NCBI GenBank assembly: GCA_000437755.1
Contig: FR900158.1
Location: forward strand, 16,334-71,024
Direction: 5' to 3'
Source of the DNA: Roseburia sp. CAG:303
GTDB lineage: Bacteria > Bacillota > Clostridia > Lachnospirales > Lachnospiraceae
Length of the DNA stretch: 54,691 nucleotides
Below the pieces are notes generated by a model, which was not told the origin of the DNA, searched no databases, and saw nothing but the letters and a program-made list of their open reading frames with translations. The translations under genes were made by a program, and so were the position numbers. Below are positions 42,908-51,700 of this stretch, in pieces (position 1 is the stretch's first letter; each line of letters starts with the position of its first letter).

Positions 42908-43426
42908 TTAACTTCGGGATATAGAGGTAGAACCGGAATTACGGGTACTGCTTCTGGAGGAACGGAAACCGCCACGTCCCTTCATATCCTTCTCTTCATC
43001 TTTCTTAAAACGTATACTGCCTTCGTTTCTTGGCTTCTCGCCCATGCCTGCCACATAAAATGCCTTATTCAGGTCGTTGGCTGTTTTGCGGACACAGTCC
43101 GGGCAGAAATGACCATAACGGATGGAGCATCCGCAGGATTCACATTTGATGTAATATTTACTGCCTTCCGGAATTTCAACTTTTCCATCACGGAGCATCA
43201 GATTAAGTTTTTCCAAAGATACTCCTGTCGCTTCTGCTATCACCCCCATGGTGGACACTCCGTTTTCGTCGATAAATTTTTTCACTTTACCAAAATCATC
43301 GTATTCCACATTGCCGCAGCTGTTGCAGATGTATTTGCCAGACCCTTTATAAAACAAGGAAGCTCCGCATTTGCTGCATTCCACAGGTTTGTTTTCGAGG
43401 ATATATTTTACGTCAGAACCATTCAT
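42908..43426 (-). CDS. YvyF-like zinc-ribbon protein, paralogue
   Basis: I start the gene at the ATG at 43426, eight bases after AAAGGGG; an upstream TTG at 43444 is less likely. The 172-residue product has the same plan as the protein at 1883-2299: an N-terminal zinc ribbon (CSKCGASLFY...CNSCGN), a helix-turn-helix-like middle (GVIAEATGVSLEKLNLMLRDG) and a second ribbon (CESCGCSIRYGHFCPDCV). A basic, serine/arginine-rich tail (RGGFRSSRSSTRNSGSTS) is extra and could bind nucleic acid. It has a full-consensus promoter with a palindrome just after it and precedes the second Maf gene. A regulatory role is likely but inferred. Confidence 0.75.
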   Translation of the reverse strand: MNGSDVKYILENKPVECSKCGASLFYKGSGKYICNSCGNVEYDDFGKVKKFIDENGVSTMGVIAEATGVSLEKLNLMLRDGKVEIPEGSKYYIKCESCGCSIRYGHFCPDCVRKTANDLNKAFYVAGMGEKPRNEGSIRFKKDEEKDMKGRGGFRSSRSSTRNSGSTSISRS

Positions 43427-43462
43427 GTATTTGACCCCTTTCAAAATTTGCTTTTTTACGTT

Positions 43463-43476
43463 GTTCTTTTAAGAAC
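43463..43476. promoter_or_regulatory. Perfect palindrome, possible operator
   Basis: GTTCTTTTAAGAAC is a perfect 14-base palindrome that lies about 15 bases after the -10 box of the minus-strand promoter, in the start of its transcript. It could be a repressor site or a short RNA hairpin. Confidence 0.5.
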
Positions 43477-43490
43477 ATAATTATACACAA

Positions 43491-43519
43491 ATTATAGTAT
43501 AAAAATCAATATTTGTCAA
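43491..43519 (-). promoter_or_regulatory. Full-consensus sigma-A promoter of the YvyF-like paralogue gene
   Basis: On the minus strand TTGACA (43514-43519) and TATAAT (43491-43496) are exact consensus boxes with a 17-base spacer, about 65 bases before the start codon at 43426. Confidence 0.85.
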
Positions 43520-43563
43520 AAAAATTATACAGGATTCATAAAAAAATTGGTACTTATTTTAAA

Positions 43564-43592
43564 TTGACAATCATCTCTGAATGGTATATCAT
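43564..43592 (+). promoter_or_regulatory. Sigma-A promoter of the FliD-related gene
   Basis: TTGACA (43564-43569) and TATCAT (43587-43592) are 17 bases apart, 33 bases before the ATG. It is divergent from the promoter at 43491, leaving about 45 bases between the two -35 boxes. Confidence 0.8.
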
Positions 43593-43625
43593 TATATTAT
43601 AAAATTAAGATTAGGAGGTGTCTTT

Positions 43626-44900
43626 ATGATAAGCAGTGTATATGATTATTACTTATCTACTTATGGTAATAAGGAAGTATCGAAATATGATTCTCATAAG
43701 AACAGTGAATTAAAAGAAGTTTATTCTTCTATGCTGAAAGTAAACAGACATGCTCCTTTGTATAAGTTTGAGAATCTTACCAGTGCCCAGAAGTATGCAA
43801 TCGATATCAAAGAGACGGCGAGATCTTTCCGGAATGTTGCGGCATCGCTTACAAATGCGGATGGAAGTATTGCAGCATTCACAAAGAAACAGGCACAGTC
43901 TTCGGATGAGAATATCGCAGATGCAGTGTATCTTGGAAATGATGAAGAAAGTACAGGATTTGAGCTTGAGGTAAAGAGCAGGGCAAAGGGTCAGGTGAAT
44001 ACGGGGATTTTTATGGACGGTCAACAGAGCATTGATTCCGGAAGCTATTCTTTTGACCTGGCAATCGGCAAATATACCTATGAATTTTCCTTTGATGTGG
44101 AAGAAGGAAAGAGCGGAAGTGATGTACAGAAGCAGATTTCAAACCTGATTAACCGTTCGGATATCGGTCTGCGGGCATCGGTTGTGCAGAATGAAGAAGG
44201 ACAGACAGCACTCCAGATTCGTTCGGAAGAAATCGGAATGCCGGAAAATGGACAGGATGAGATTTTTCAGATTCAGAATAATGATAAGAGTGAAGCGGGA
44301 AATATTGTGCGGAAACTGGGACTTGACCAGGTGGACACACTGCCGGCGGATGCGGTATTCCTGGTAAATGGGGAAGAACATACATCCGATTCCAATTCCG
44401 TGGTGATTCATAATTTCCGAATTTCCCTGAATGGGGAAGGTCAGGAGAATCCGGTGCAAATAAGTCTGAAGCCGGATTTTGACGCAATGCGTGAGAATGT
44501 AACAGAATTAATCGATGCATATAATTCCATGATAGATATGGCGGCAGCACATAAGGATGATGGTACGGAAGGCGACCGGCTGCTGAATGAGATTACAAGA
44601 ATTACCGCAAGATACAGGGACGGACTTGATTCAGCGGGATTCATGGTGGGAGATGACGGACATATCAGTATAGAAGATGCGATTCTGATTCAGTCGGATC
44701 AGGAAGGAACGATGCAAGAAGGACTGGAACGGTTAAATTCACTGAAGAACGCACTGGTGAAAAAAGCAGGCGATATGTCGGTCGATCCGATGAAATATGT
44801 CAACAAAAAAATGATCGCATATCCAAATCCGGTTCGTAATTTCACAAATCCATATATTTCTTCTATATATAGTGGAATGATGTTTAACGGATACATCTGA
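43626..44900 (+). CDS. FliD-related (HAP2-like) flagellar protein
   Basis: I choose the ATG at 43626 (AGGAGGTG upstream), giving 424 residues. The protein has FliD-like elements: SGFELEVKSRAKGQVNTGIF-type beta region (about 105-130), VVIHNFRISLNGEG, and ENVTELIDAYNSMIDMAAA (about 294-312), like the C-terminal domain of filament caps. The standard FliD N-terminal motif SGLISGLDT is missing. It may be a cap-like or hook-associated protein used outside the main flagellar operon. It has a sigma-A promoter rather than a SigD one. It lies next to a second Maf and zinc-ribbon gene, so the region forms a second flagellar locus. Length is normal for FliD. Confidence 0.65.
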   Translation: MISSVYDYYLSTYGNKEVSKYDSHKNSELKEVYSSMLKVNRHAPLYKFENLTSAQKYAIDIKETARSFRNVAASLTNADGSIAAFTKKQAQSSDENIADAVYLGNDEESTGFELEVKSRAKGQVNTGIFMDGQQSIDSGSYSFDLAIGKYTYEFSFDVEEGKSGSDVQKQISNLINRSDIGLRASVVQNEEGQTALQIRSEEIGMPENGQDEIFQIQNNDKSEAGNIVRKLGLDQVDTLPADAVFLVNGEEHTSDSNSVVIHNFRISLNGEGQENPVQISLKPDFDAMRENVTELIDAYNSMIDMAAAHKDDGTEGDRLLNEITRITARYRDGLDSAGFMVGDDGHISIEDAILIQSDQEGTMQEGLERLNSLKNALVKKAGDMSVDPMKYVNKKMIAYPNPVRNFTNPYISSIYSGMMFNGYI

Positions 44901-44975
44901 TGCAGGGTACGATGCTTTCGGAGTAAACAGCGATTTGCCGGAAGTATTCATGAAGATAAAGATAAAGAAAAAGGA

Positions 44976-45004
44976 TTGACTTTCATCGCAAGCTGTGCTA
45001 TAGT
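44976..45004 (+). promoter_or_regulatory. Sigma-A promoter of the rpmG-secE-nusG operon
   Basis: TTGACT (44976-44981) and TATAGT (44999-45004) are 17 bases apart, about 93 bases before rpmG. The gap 44901-45096 holds no other feature that I can support. Confidence 0.75.
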
Positions 45005-45096
45005 AGGAAAGCGTTGGAAGAAGTCCTTTTTTTTTGCAAAATTTTTTGCAGAAAAATACAGACAAAAATCAAAAAAATTTAGTGGAGGTGGAAGCT

Positions 45097-45246
45097 GTGC
45101 GCGTAAAGATCACATTGGCATGTACGGAGTGTAAGCAGCGTAATTACAACATGACAAAAGACAAAAAAACACATCCGGACAGAATGGAAACAAAGAAGTA
45201 TTGCAGATTCTGTAAGTCACACACATTACACAAAGAAACAAAGTAA
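45097..45246 (+). CDS. rpmG: 50S ribosomal protein L33 (zinc-binding form)
   Basis: This 49-residue protein starts at GTG 45097, with GGAGGTGG (45084-45091) before it. It has the L33 pattern VKITLACTECKQRNY...KYCRFCKSHTLHKETK, with two cysteine pairs (CTEC and CRFC) that bind zinc. L33 sits near the E site of the large subunit. Its place before secE and nusG is standard in Firmicutes. Upstream in-frame codons do not look like L33. Confidence 0.93.
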   Translation: MRVKITLACTECKQRNYNMTKDKKTHPDRMETKKYCRFCKSHTLHKETK

Positions 45247-45264
45247 TTGGATGGAGGTAAGGAT

Positions 45265-45528
45265 ATGAGCGAAACTGTATCAACAGAAGTGACTCTGGAA
45301 GAAAAAACAGTGAAAGCTGATAAGTCTTCTGAAAACAAGTCTCCGGACAAGAAACAGAAGGGTAGCAGATTTGCTGCTTTGAAGGCAGAGTTCAAGAAGA
45401 TTGTCTGGCCGGAAAGAGCTAGCGTTGTCAGAAATACAACGGCTGTAGTCCTCGTTTCAATTTTTATTGGTATCGCGGTAAAAGTATCAGATTTACTTAT
45501 ACAGGCGTTACTTGACTTATTGTTGTAA
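45265..45528 (+). CDS. secE: Preprotein translocase subunit SecE
   Basis: This 87-residue protein starts at ATG 45265 (GGAGGT upstream); an in-frame TTG at 45247 is less likely. It has a charged N-terminal half, the conserved amphipathic motif LKAEFKKIVWPERASVVRNT and one membrane segment (AVVLVSIFIGIAVKVSDLLI). SecE is the essential clamp of the SecYEG channel. It is the small, single-membrane-segment form of Gram-positive bacteria. Confidence 0.93.
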   Translation: MSETVSTEVTLEEKTVKADKSSENKSPDKKQKGSRFAALKAEFKKIVWPERASVVRNTTAVVLVSIFIGIAVKVSDLLIQALLDLLL

Positions 45529-45554
45529 TAATTGTGTAAGGAATAGGTGATTGT

Positions 45555-46094
45555 ATGGAAGAGAAGGAACAGGATAAAGAAGCAAAATGGTATGTTGTGC
45601 ATACCTACTCAGGATATGAGAACAAAGTAAAGACTGATATCGAAAAGACAGTTGAAAACAGAAAGCTTCAGGATCAGATTCTGGAAGTCGCAGTTCCTAT
45701 GCAGGACACCGTAGAGATGAAGAATGGGGCAAAGAAACAGGTTGAGAGAAAATTATTTCCGGGCTATGTTCTTATCCATATGTTCATGAATGATGACACA
45801 TGGTATGTTGTCAGAAATACAAGAGGTGTTACAGGATTCGTGGGTCCGGGTTCCAATCCGGTATCGCTTACAGAAAGTGAGATCAAATCTCTGGGAATTG
45901 ATATTCCGAAGATTGTGATTGATTTTGAAGTGGGTGACAGTGTTACCGTAACAGGCGGTGCCTGGGAAAAAACAGTTGGTGTGATTAAGAGCATCAATGA
46001 ACACAAGCAGAGTGTTACGATTACTGTTGATATGTTTGGCAGGGAGACCCCTGTTGAAATTGGCTTTACAGAAATTAAAAAGATTGAATATTAA
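45555..46094 (+). CDS. nusG: Transcription termination/antitermination protein NusG
   Basis: This 179-residue protein has the NusG NGN domain (KWYVVHTYSGYENKVK; KLFPGYVLIHM; WYVVRNTRGVTGFVGPGSNP) and the C-terminal KOW domain (FEVGDSVTVTGGAWEKTVGVI). NusG binds RNA polymerase and affects pausing, termination and coupling to translation. It is 26 bases after secE, in the conserved order. It lacks insertions. Confidence 0.97.
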   Translation: MEEKEQDKEAKWYVVHTYSGYENKVKTDIEKTVENRKLQDQILEVAVPMQDTVEMKNGAKKQVERKLFPGYVLIHMFMNDDTWYVVRNTRGVTGFVGPGSNPVSLTESEIKSLGIDIPKIVIDFEVGDSVTVTGGAWEKTVGVIKSINEHKQSVTITVDMFGRETPVEIGFTEIKKIEY

Positions 46095-46130
46095 TCAATC
46101 GGAGTTCATCAAATTTAGGAGGTGCCAATC

Positions 46131-46556
46131 ATGGCGAAGAAAGTAGAAGGATATATTAAGTTACAGATCGCTGCCGGTAAGGCAACACCAGCACCACCAG
46201 TTGGACCAGCACTTGGTCAGCATGGTGTAAATATTGCTCAGTTTACAAAGGAGTTTAATGCAAGAACAGCAGATCAGGATGGAATGACAATTCCTGTTGT
46301 TATCACTGTTTATTCAGACAGAAGTTTCAGCTTCATTACAAAAACTCCTCCTGCTGCAGTATTATTAAAGAAAGCCTGCAAGATTAAGTCAGGTTCAGCA
46401 GTACCAAACAAGACAAAGGTAGCAACAATTTCAAAAGCAGATCTTCAGAAGATTGCTGAGACAAAGTTACCTGATTTAAATGCTGCATCCCTTGAAGCTG
46501 CTATGAGCATGATCGCTGGTACAGCAAGAAGTATGGGTATCACAGTAGAAGATTAA
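46131..46556 (+). CDS. rplK: 50S ribosomal protein L11
   Basis: This 141-residue protein starts at ATG 46131 with AGGAGGTG before it, three codons after an in-frame ATG that has no ribosome site. Signature motifs include KLQIAAGKATPAPPVGPALG, GVNIAQFTKEFN and the C-terminal GTARSMGITVED. L11 binds the GTPase centre of 23S rRNA. rplA follows after 65 bases. Confidence 0.97.
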   Translation: MAKKVEGYIKLQIAAGKATPAPPVGPALGQHGVNIAQFTKEFNARTADQDGMTIPVVITVYSDRSFSFITKTPPAAVLLKKACKIKSGSAVPNKTKVATISKADLQKIAETKLPDLNAASLEAAMSMIAGTARSMGITVED

Positions 46557-46566
46557 TTGAGTTAAC

Positions 46567-46606
46567 GTGGGAGGCCGGAACAGAAGGTTCCTCCCGATAT
46601 TACCAC
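46567..46606 (+). promoter_or_regulatory. Possible ribosomal protein L1 binding site between rplK and rplA
   Basis: GTGG (46567-46570) can pair with CCAC (46603-46606), and GGGAGG with CCTCCC (46569-46574, 46590-46595), leaving an asymmetric loop (GATATTA). Two short helices separated by such a loop are the pattern that L1 binds in 23S rRNA and its own mRNA. Feedback control of rplA is inferred. Confidence 0.45.
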
Positions 46607-46621
46607 TAGGAGGCTATTTAA

Positions 46622-47317
46622 ATGAAAAGAGGAAAGAAATACGTAGAAGCTGCTAAGTTAATCGACAGAACAGCAACATACGATATTGATCAGGCTATGG
46701 AGCTTGTAAAAAAAGCTGCAACTGCTAAATTTGATGAGACAATCGAAGCGCATATCAGAACAGGTTGTGACGGACGTCATGCAGAACAGCAGATCCGTGG
46801 TGCGGTAGTATTACCACACGGAACAGGTAAATCTGTAAAGGTTTTAGTTTTCGCAAAAGGTGATAAGGCTGAAGAAGCTAAAGCTGCAGGTGCTGAATAC
46901 GTTGGAGCAGAAGAGTTAATTCCAAAGATTCAGAACGAAGGATGGTTTGACTTTGACGTTGTAGTTGCTACACCGGACATGATGGGTGTTGTTGGTCGTT
47001 TAGGACGTGTACTCGGACCTAAGGGCTTAATGCCAAACCCTAAGGCTGGAACAGTAACAATGGACGTTACAAAGGCTGTTAATGATATTAAAGCTGGTAA
47101 GATTGAATACAGACTTGATAAAACAAATATTATTCATGTGCCAATCGGAAAGGCTTCTTTCTCAGAAGCTGATCTTGCGGACAACTTCCAGACACTTATC
47201 GATGCTATTAACAAGGCTAGACCTGCAACATTAAAAGGTCAGTATTTAAGAAGCGTATCTGTTGCTCCTACAATGGGACCGGGCGTAAAATTAAATGTTA
47301 CAAAGTTAGCTAACTAA
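46622..47317 (+). CDS. rplA: 50S ribosomal protein L1
   Basis: This 231-residue protein matches L1 throughout: MKRGKKYVEAAKLIDRTATY, VVLPHGTGKSVKVLVFAKGD, ATPDMMGVVGRLGRVLGPKG and LMPNPKAGTVTMDVTKAV. L1 forms the mobile stalk near the E site. TAGGAGGCTATTTAA precedes the ATG. A strong terminator follows. Confidence 0.97.
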   Translation: MKRGKKYVEAAKLIDRTATYDIDQAMELVKKAATAKFDETIEAHIRTGCDGRHAEQQIRGAVVLPHGTGKSVKVLVFAKGDKAEEAKAAGAEYVGAEELIPKIQNEGWFDFDVVVATPDMMGVVGRLGRVLGPKGLMPNPKAGTVTMDVTKAVNDIKAGKIEYRLDKTNIIHVPIGKASFSEADLADNFQTLIDAINKARPATLKGQYLRSVSVAPTMGPGVKLNVTKLAN

Positions 47318-47339
47318 TTGCTGATAGCAGATATTATTT

Positions 47340-47368
47340 CCGGACAGAGGATTCTGTCCGGATTTTTT
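47340..47368 (+). terminator. Rho-independent terminator after rplA
   Basis: CCGGACAGA (47340-47348) pairs perfectly with TCTGTCCGG (47353-47361) and is followed by a T run (47363-47368). It ends the rpmG-secE-nusG-rplKA unit. Confidence 0.92.
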
Positions 47369-47389
47369 ATATAAAAAATAAAAAAGTGC

Positions 47390-47418
47390 TTGACAACAGA
47401 AAAAGTGCATGGTATTAT
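47390..47418 (+). promoter_or_regulatory. Sigma-A promoter of the rplJL operon
   Basis: TTGACA (47390-47395) and TATTAT (47413-47418) are 17 bases apart. They lie just before the L10 leader. Confidence 0.88.
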
Positions 47419-47420
47419 AT

Positions 47421-47558
47421 CAAAGGTTTTTGAAACCACTGCCGAAGACAGCAGGTTTGGAACAGGGATTCCAACTAACGCAAAACGCCTGCCGAGGAAT
47501 GTGAATCACTTGATAGATTATTACATCTCCGATCGTCTTTGATTAGGAGATTTTTTTA
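47421..47558 (+). promoter_or_regulatory. Ribosomal protein L10 leader with attenuator
   Basis: The leader before rplJ has the conserved L10-leader elements CTGCCGAAGACAGCAGG (47439-47455) and CCTGCCGAGG (47488-47497), which form a kink-turn structure bound by the L10-L12 complex. An attenuator hairpin follows, ATCTCC/GGAGAT (47525-47551) with T7 (47551-47558). Excess L10-L12 would favour termination. The remaining 65 bases to rplJ show only its ribosome site. Confidence 0.88.
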
Positions 47559-47624
47559 TTGTATAGTGCTTCTTATTCGGCAAAGGACTGAAAAGTCCGT
47601 CATTATAGAAGGAGGCAAACAATC

Positions 47625-48119
47625 ATGGCAAAAGTAGAACTTAAAGCACCTATCGTTGCTGAAATCAGTGAATTACTTGATGGCGCACAGTCAGCTGTAC
47701 TTGTTGATTACCGTGGTCTTACTGTTGAACAGGATACAAAGCTTCGTAAGCAGTTAAGAGAAGCTGGTATTACTTACAAAGTGTACAAGAACACAATGGT
47801 CAACTTCGCAGTGAAAGGAACTGATTTTGAAGGATTAAGCGCTCACCTTGAAGGACCTACAGCAATTGCTGTATCTAAGGATGATGCAACAGCTCCTGCA
47901 AGAATTTTATACAATTTCTCAAAGGAAGCAGAAGCGCTTGAATTAAAGGCTGGTGTAGTAGAAGGAACATACTACGATACAGAAGGTATCAAGGTTATCG
48001 CTACTATCCCATCAAGAGACGAACTGCTTGCAAAATTCCTTGGAAGCATCCAGTCACCTATTACAAACTTTGCTCGTGTTATTAAGCAGATCGCTGAAAA
48101 GAACGAGGAAGTTGCATAA
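47625..48119 (+). CDS. rplJ: 50S ribosomal protein L10
   Basis: This 164-residue protein has L10 motifs: SAVLVDYRGLTVEQDTKLRK, VYKNTMVNFAV, LEGPTAIAVSKDD and LELKAGVVEG. L10 anchors the L7/L12 dimers to the ribosome. AGGAGGCAAAC precedes the ATG. It is expressed from the promoter at 47390 through the autoregulated leader and is followed by rplL. Confidence 0.97.
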   Translation: MAKVELKAPIVAEISELLDGAQSAVLVDYRGLTVEQDTKLRKQLREAGITYKVYKNTMVNFAVKGTDFEGLSAHLEGPTAIAVSKDDATAPARILYNFSKEAEALELKAGVVEGTYYDTEGIKVIATIPSRDELLAKFLGSIQSPITNFARVIKQIAEKNEEVA

Positions 48120-48149
48120 CTATTGAGATTTTTTTAGGAGGAAATAAAA

Positions 48150-48512
48150 ATGACAACTCAGGAAATTATTGAAGTAATCAAAGGTTTATCAGTATTAGAA
48201 TTAAATGACTTAGTAAAAGCTTGTGAAGAAGAATTCGGCGTATCTGCAGCAGCAGGTGTTGTAGTAGCTGGACCAGCAGCAGGCGCAGCAGCTGAAGAAA
48301 AGACAGAATTCGATGTAGAATTAACAGAAGTAGGCCCTAACAAAGTTAAGGTTATCAAAGTTGTTAAGGATGCTACAGGTCTTGGACTTAAGGAAGCAAA
48401 AGAAATCGTTGACGGTGCTCCAAAGGTTGTTAAGGCTGGCGCTGCTAAGGCAGAAGCTGAAGACATCAAGACAAAACTTGAAGCTGAAGGTGCTGTAGTT
48501 ACATTAAAGTAA
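48150..48512 (+). CDS. rplL: 50S ribosomal protein L7/L12
   Basis: This 120-residue protein has the L7/L12 N-terminal dimer domain (EIIEVIKGLSVLELNDLVKA), the alanine-rich hinge (about residues 33-50) and the C-terminal domain (KVIKVVKDATGLGLKEAKEI, VDGAPKVVK). It recruits translation factors. AGGAGG precedes the ATG, and the gene is 30 bases after rplJ. A terminator follows. Confidence 0.97.
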   Translation: MTTQEIIEVIKGLSVLELNDLVKACEEEFGVSAAAGVVVAGPAAGAAAEEKTEFDVELTEVGPNKVKVIKVVKDATGLGLKEAKEIVDGAPKVVKAGAAKAEAEDIKTKLEAEGAVVTLK

Positions 48513-48554
48513 TCAGAACGACGAAATAGAAAAAGAGATACTTTCTTTTACAGA

Positions 48555-48598
48555 ACAGAGAAGGAACAGAAGAAATTCTGCACCTTCTCTGTTTTTTT
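48555..48598 (+). terminator. Rho-independent terminator after rplL
   Basis: ACAGAGAAGG (48555-48564) pairs with CCTTCTCTGT (48583-48592), with an inner CAGAA/TTCTG stem, and is followed by T7. Directly after it the rpoB promoter starts. Confidence 0.9.
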
Positions 48599-48600
48599 AC

Positions 48601-48629
48601 TTGACAACATTTGCCAAGTGTGCTATCAT
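48601..48629 (+). promoter_or_regulatory. Sigma-A promoter of the rpoBC operon
   Basis: TTGACA (48601-48606) and TATCAT (48624-48629) are 17 bases apart, directly after the rplL terminator. rpoBC therefore has its own promoter in addition to read-through. Confidence 0.85.
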
Positions 48630-48635
48630 GAAAAA

Positions 48636-48773
48636 TGCACTATTGTGTTAATGGGCTAATTATGCCCTTTTGTCAATAGTAGTAAAACTCACGTCACTTA
48701 GCCCTCCGCTGCTATAGCCAGAGCAGAAGACCGGAAGGGTGTAAGAATATAAAGAACAGGGGTGAAATGTCAA
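48636..48773 (+). promoter_or_regulatory. Structured leader of rpoB
   Basis: About 137 bases lie between the promoter and the start codon. ACTATTG (48639-48645) pairs with CAATAGT (48674-48680) around an inner GGGC/GCCC hairpin (48653-48667). CCCTCCG (48702-48708) pairs with CGG-A-AGGG (48732-48739). The folded leader could be regulatory; no known riboswitch class is recognised. Confidence 0.5.
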
Positions 48774-51700
48774 ATGGAGAAAAACAGGCTGCGTCCGGTT
48801 AAAAATGGTAAAAGCTTAAGAATGAGCTTCTCAAGACAGAAAGAGGTTCTTGAGATGCCAAATCTTATTGAGATCCAAAAGAATTCATATGATTGGTTTC
48901 TTACAGAAGGTTTGAGAGAAGTTTTTGACGATATCTCTCCGATCGAAGATTTCAGTAATCATTTAAGTCTTGAATTTGTAGACTTTCAGTTATGCAGAAA
49001 TGATAGAAAGTATTCGATTGAAGAGTGTAAGGAAAGAGATGCTACATATGCAGCTCCTCTTAAAGTGAAAGTAAGACTTCATAACAAAGAAACCGGCGAA
49101 ATGACAGAACATGAAATATTTATTGGTGATTTGCCGATTATGACAGAAACCGGTACATTTGTAATTAACGGCGCAGAACGTGTCATCGTAAGTCAGTTAG
49201 TACGTTCTCCTGGTATTTATTATGGAATCGACCATGATAAACTCGGTAAGGAATTGTACTCATCAACTGTCATACCAAACAGAGGTGCATGGCTGGAGTA
49301 TGAAACTGATTCTAATGATATCTTCTATGTGCGTGTGGACAGAACAAGAAAAGTTCCTGTTACCGTACTTGTCAGAGCATTAGGTATAGGAACAAATGCT
49401 GAAATTAACGAACTGTTTGGCGAAGAACCTAAGATTCTTGCAAGTTATGAGAAGGATACTTCCACAGATTACCAGAGCGGTCTTCTTGAGTTGTATAAGA
49501 AGATTCGTCCGGGTGAACCATTGAGTGTGGACAGTGCCCAGAATCTTGTTACAAGTATGTTTTTTGATGCCAGAAGATATGATCTGGCAAAGGTTGGACG
49601 TTACAAATTCAACAAGAAACTTGCATTGAAAAACAGAATTGCAGGAAAGACACTTGCAGAAACTGTAGTAAGTCCGGTAACAGGTGAAGTACTTGCAGAA
49701 GCAGGACAGCTTGTATCCGAAGAACTTGCAGTTGCAATTCAGAATGCGGCAGTACCATTTGTCTGGATTCAGACAGAAACAAAGAATGTAAAAGTTCTTT
49801 CCAATATGATGGTAGATATTCATGAATATGTCGATTTTGATGCAGAAGAGCTTGGTGTAAAAGAAAATGTATTTTTCCCTGTTCTTGCAGATATATTAGC
49901 AGCAAATGATGATGAAGAATCATTAAAAGATGCGATTCAAAACAATATTGCGGAATTAGTTCCAAAGCATATCACAAAAGAGGATATTCTGGCATCCATC
50001 GGATACTGCCTCAATCTTGAATATGGCATTGGCAATTCTGACGATATCGATCACCTGGGCAACAGACGTATCAGAGCCGTAGGTGAACTGTTACAGAACC
50101 AGTACAGAATCGGTCTTTCCAGAATGGAAAGAGTTGTGCGTGAAAGAATGACAACCCAGGATATTGAGGGCATTTCACCACAGTCCCTGATTAATATTAA
50201 GCCTGTTACAGCAGCAGTGAAGGAATTCTTCGGAAGCTCACAGCTGTCCCAGTTCATGGATCAGAACAACCCTCTGAGTGAATTAACACATAAGAGACGT
50301 TTATCCGCACTTGGACCGGGTGGTCTGTCACGAGACAGAGCCGGATTCGAGGTTCGAGACGTACACTATTCCCATTATGGAAGAATGTGTCCTATTGAGA
50401 CTCCGGAAGGTCCTAACATCGGTCTGATTAACTCTCTTGCATGCTATGCGAGAATCAATGAATATGGATTTATCGAAGCACCTTATCGTGTGCTGGACAA
50501 GTCTGATCCGGAAAATCCTCGTGTTACAGACGATGTTGTTTATCTGACCGCAGATGAAGAAGATAAATTCCGTGTGGCACAGGCAAACGAACCACTGGAT
50601 GAGAATGGATATTTTGTAAATAACAACGTATCCGGACGTTTCCGTGAAGAAACCCTGAAATTCGAGAAGAAAACCATCGACCTGATGGACGTTTCTCCTA
50701 AGATGGTATTCTCTGTAACAACATCCATGATTCCATTCCTTCAGAACGATGATGCAAACCGTGCTTTGATGGGATGTAATATGCAGCGTCAGGCAGTCCC
50801 TCTTCTTACCGCAGAAGCACCTGTTGTAGGTACCGGTATGGAAGTAAAAGCAGCTGTCGATTCCGGCGTATGTGTTGTTGCAAAACGTGATGGTATCATC
50901 GAACGTTCCACATCAAAGGATATTACGATTAAGTATGACGAAGACGGAACAAAGGAAACTTATAAGTTAATTAAGTTTTCACGAAGCAACCAGAGTAACT
51001 GCTATAACCAGGTGCCAATTGTAAACAAAGGTGACCATGTTAAGGCAGGAGATGTCATAGCAGATGGTGCTTCCACAAAGAACAGTGAGATCGCACTTGG
51101 TAAGAACCCTCTCATCGGTTTCATGACCTGGGAAGGTTATAACTATGAAGATGCCGTACTGTTAAGTGAAAGACTGGTAAAAGAAGATGTTTACACATCT
51201 ATTCATATAGAAGAATACGAAACAGAAGCAAGAGATACAAAACTCGGACCGGAAGAAATCACACGAGATGTTCCGGGTGTCGGCGATGATGCGTTAAAGA
51301 ACCTTGATGAGAGAGGTATCATCCGTATTGGTGCAGAAGTGCGTGCCGGAGATATTCTGGTCGGAAAGGTAACTCCGAAGGGAGAAACAGAGCTGACTGC
51401 AGAAGAGAGACTGTTAAGAGCCATCTTTGGTGAGAAGGCAAGAGAAGTAAGAGATACTTCACTGAAAGTTCCTCATGGGGAATATGGTATCGTTGTGGAT
51501 GCGAAAGTATTTACAAGAGAAAATGGTGATGAACTTGCACCTGGCGATAATATGTCAGTCCGCATTTACATTGCACAGAAGAGAAAGATTTCCGTTGGTG
51601 ATAAGATGGCCGGCCGACATGGTAATAAGGGTGTCGTTTCCCGTGTATTACCTGTAGAAGATATGCCATTCCTTCCAAATGGCCGTCCGCTCGATATCGT

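Noticed and set aside
49380..49823. Minus-strand reading frame of 147 codons opposite rpoB
   Set aside because: It is cysteine- and phenylalanine-rich without known motifs and lies wholly inside an essential gene; a shadow.
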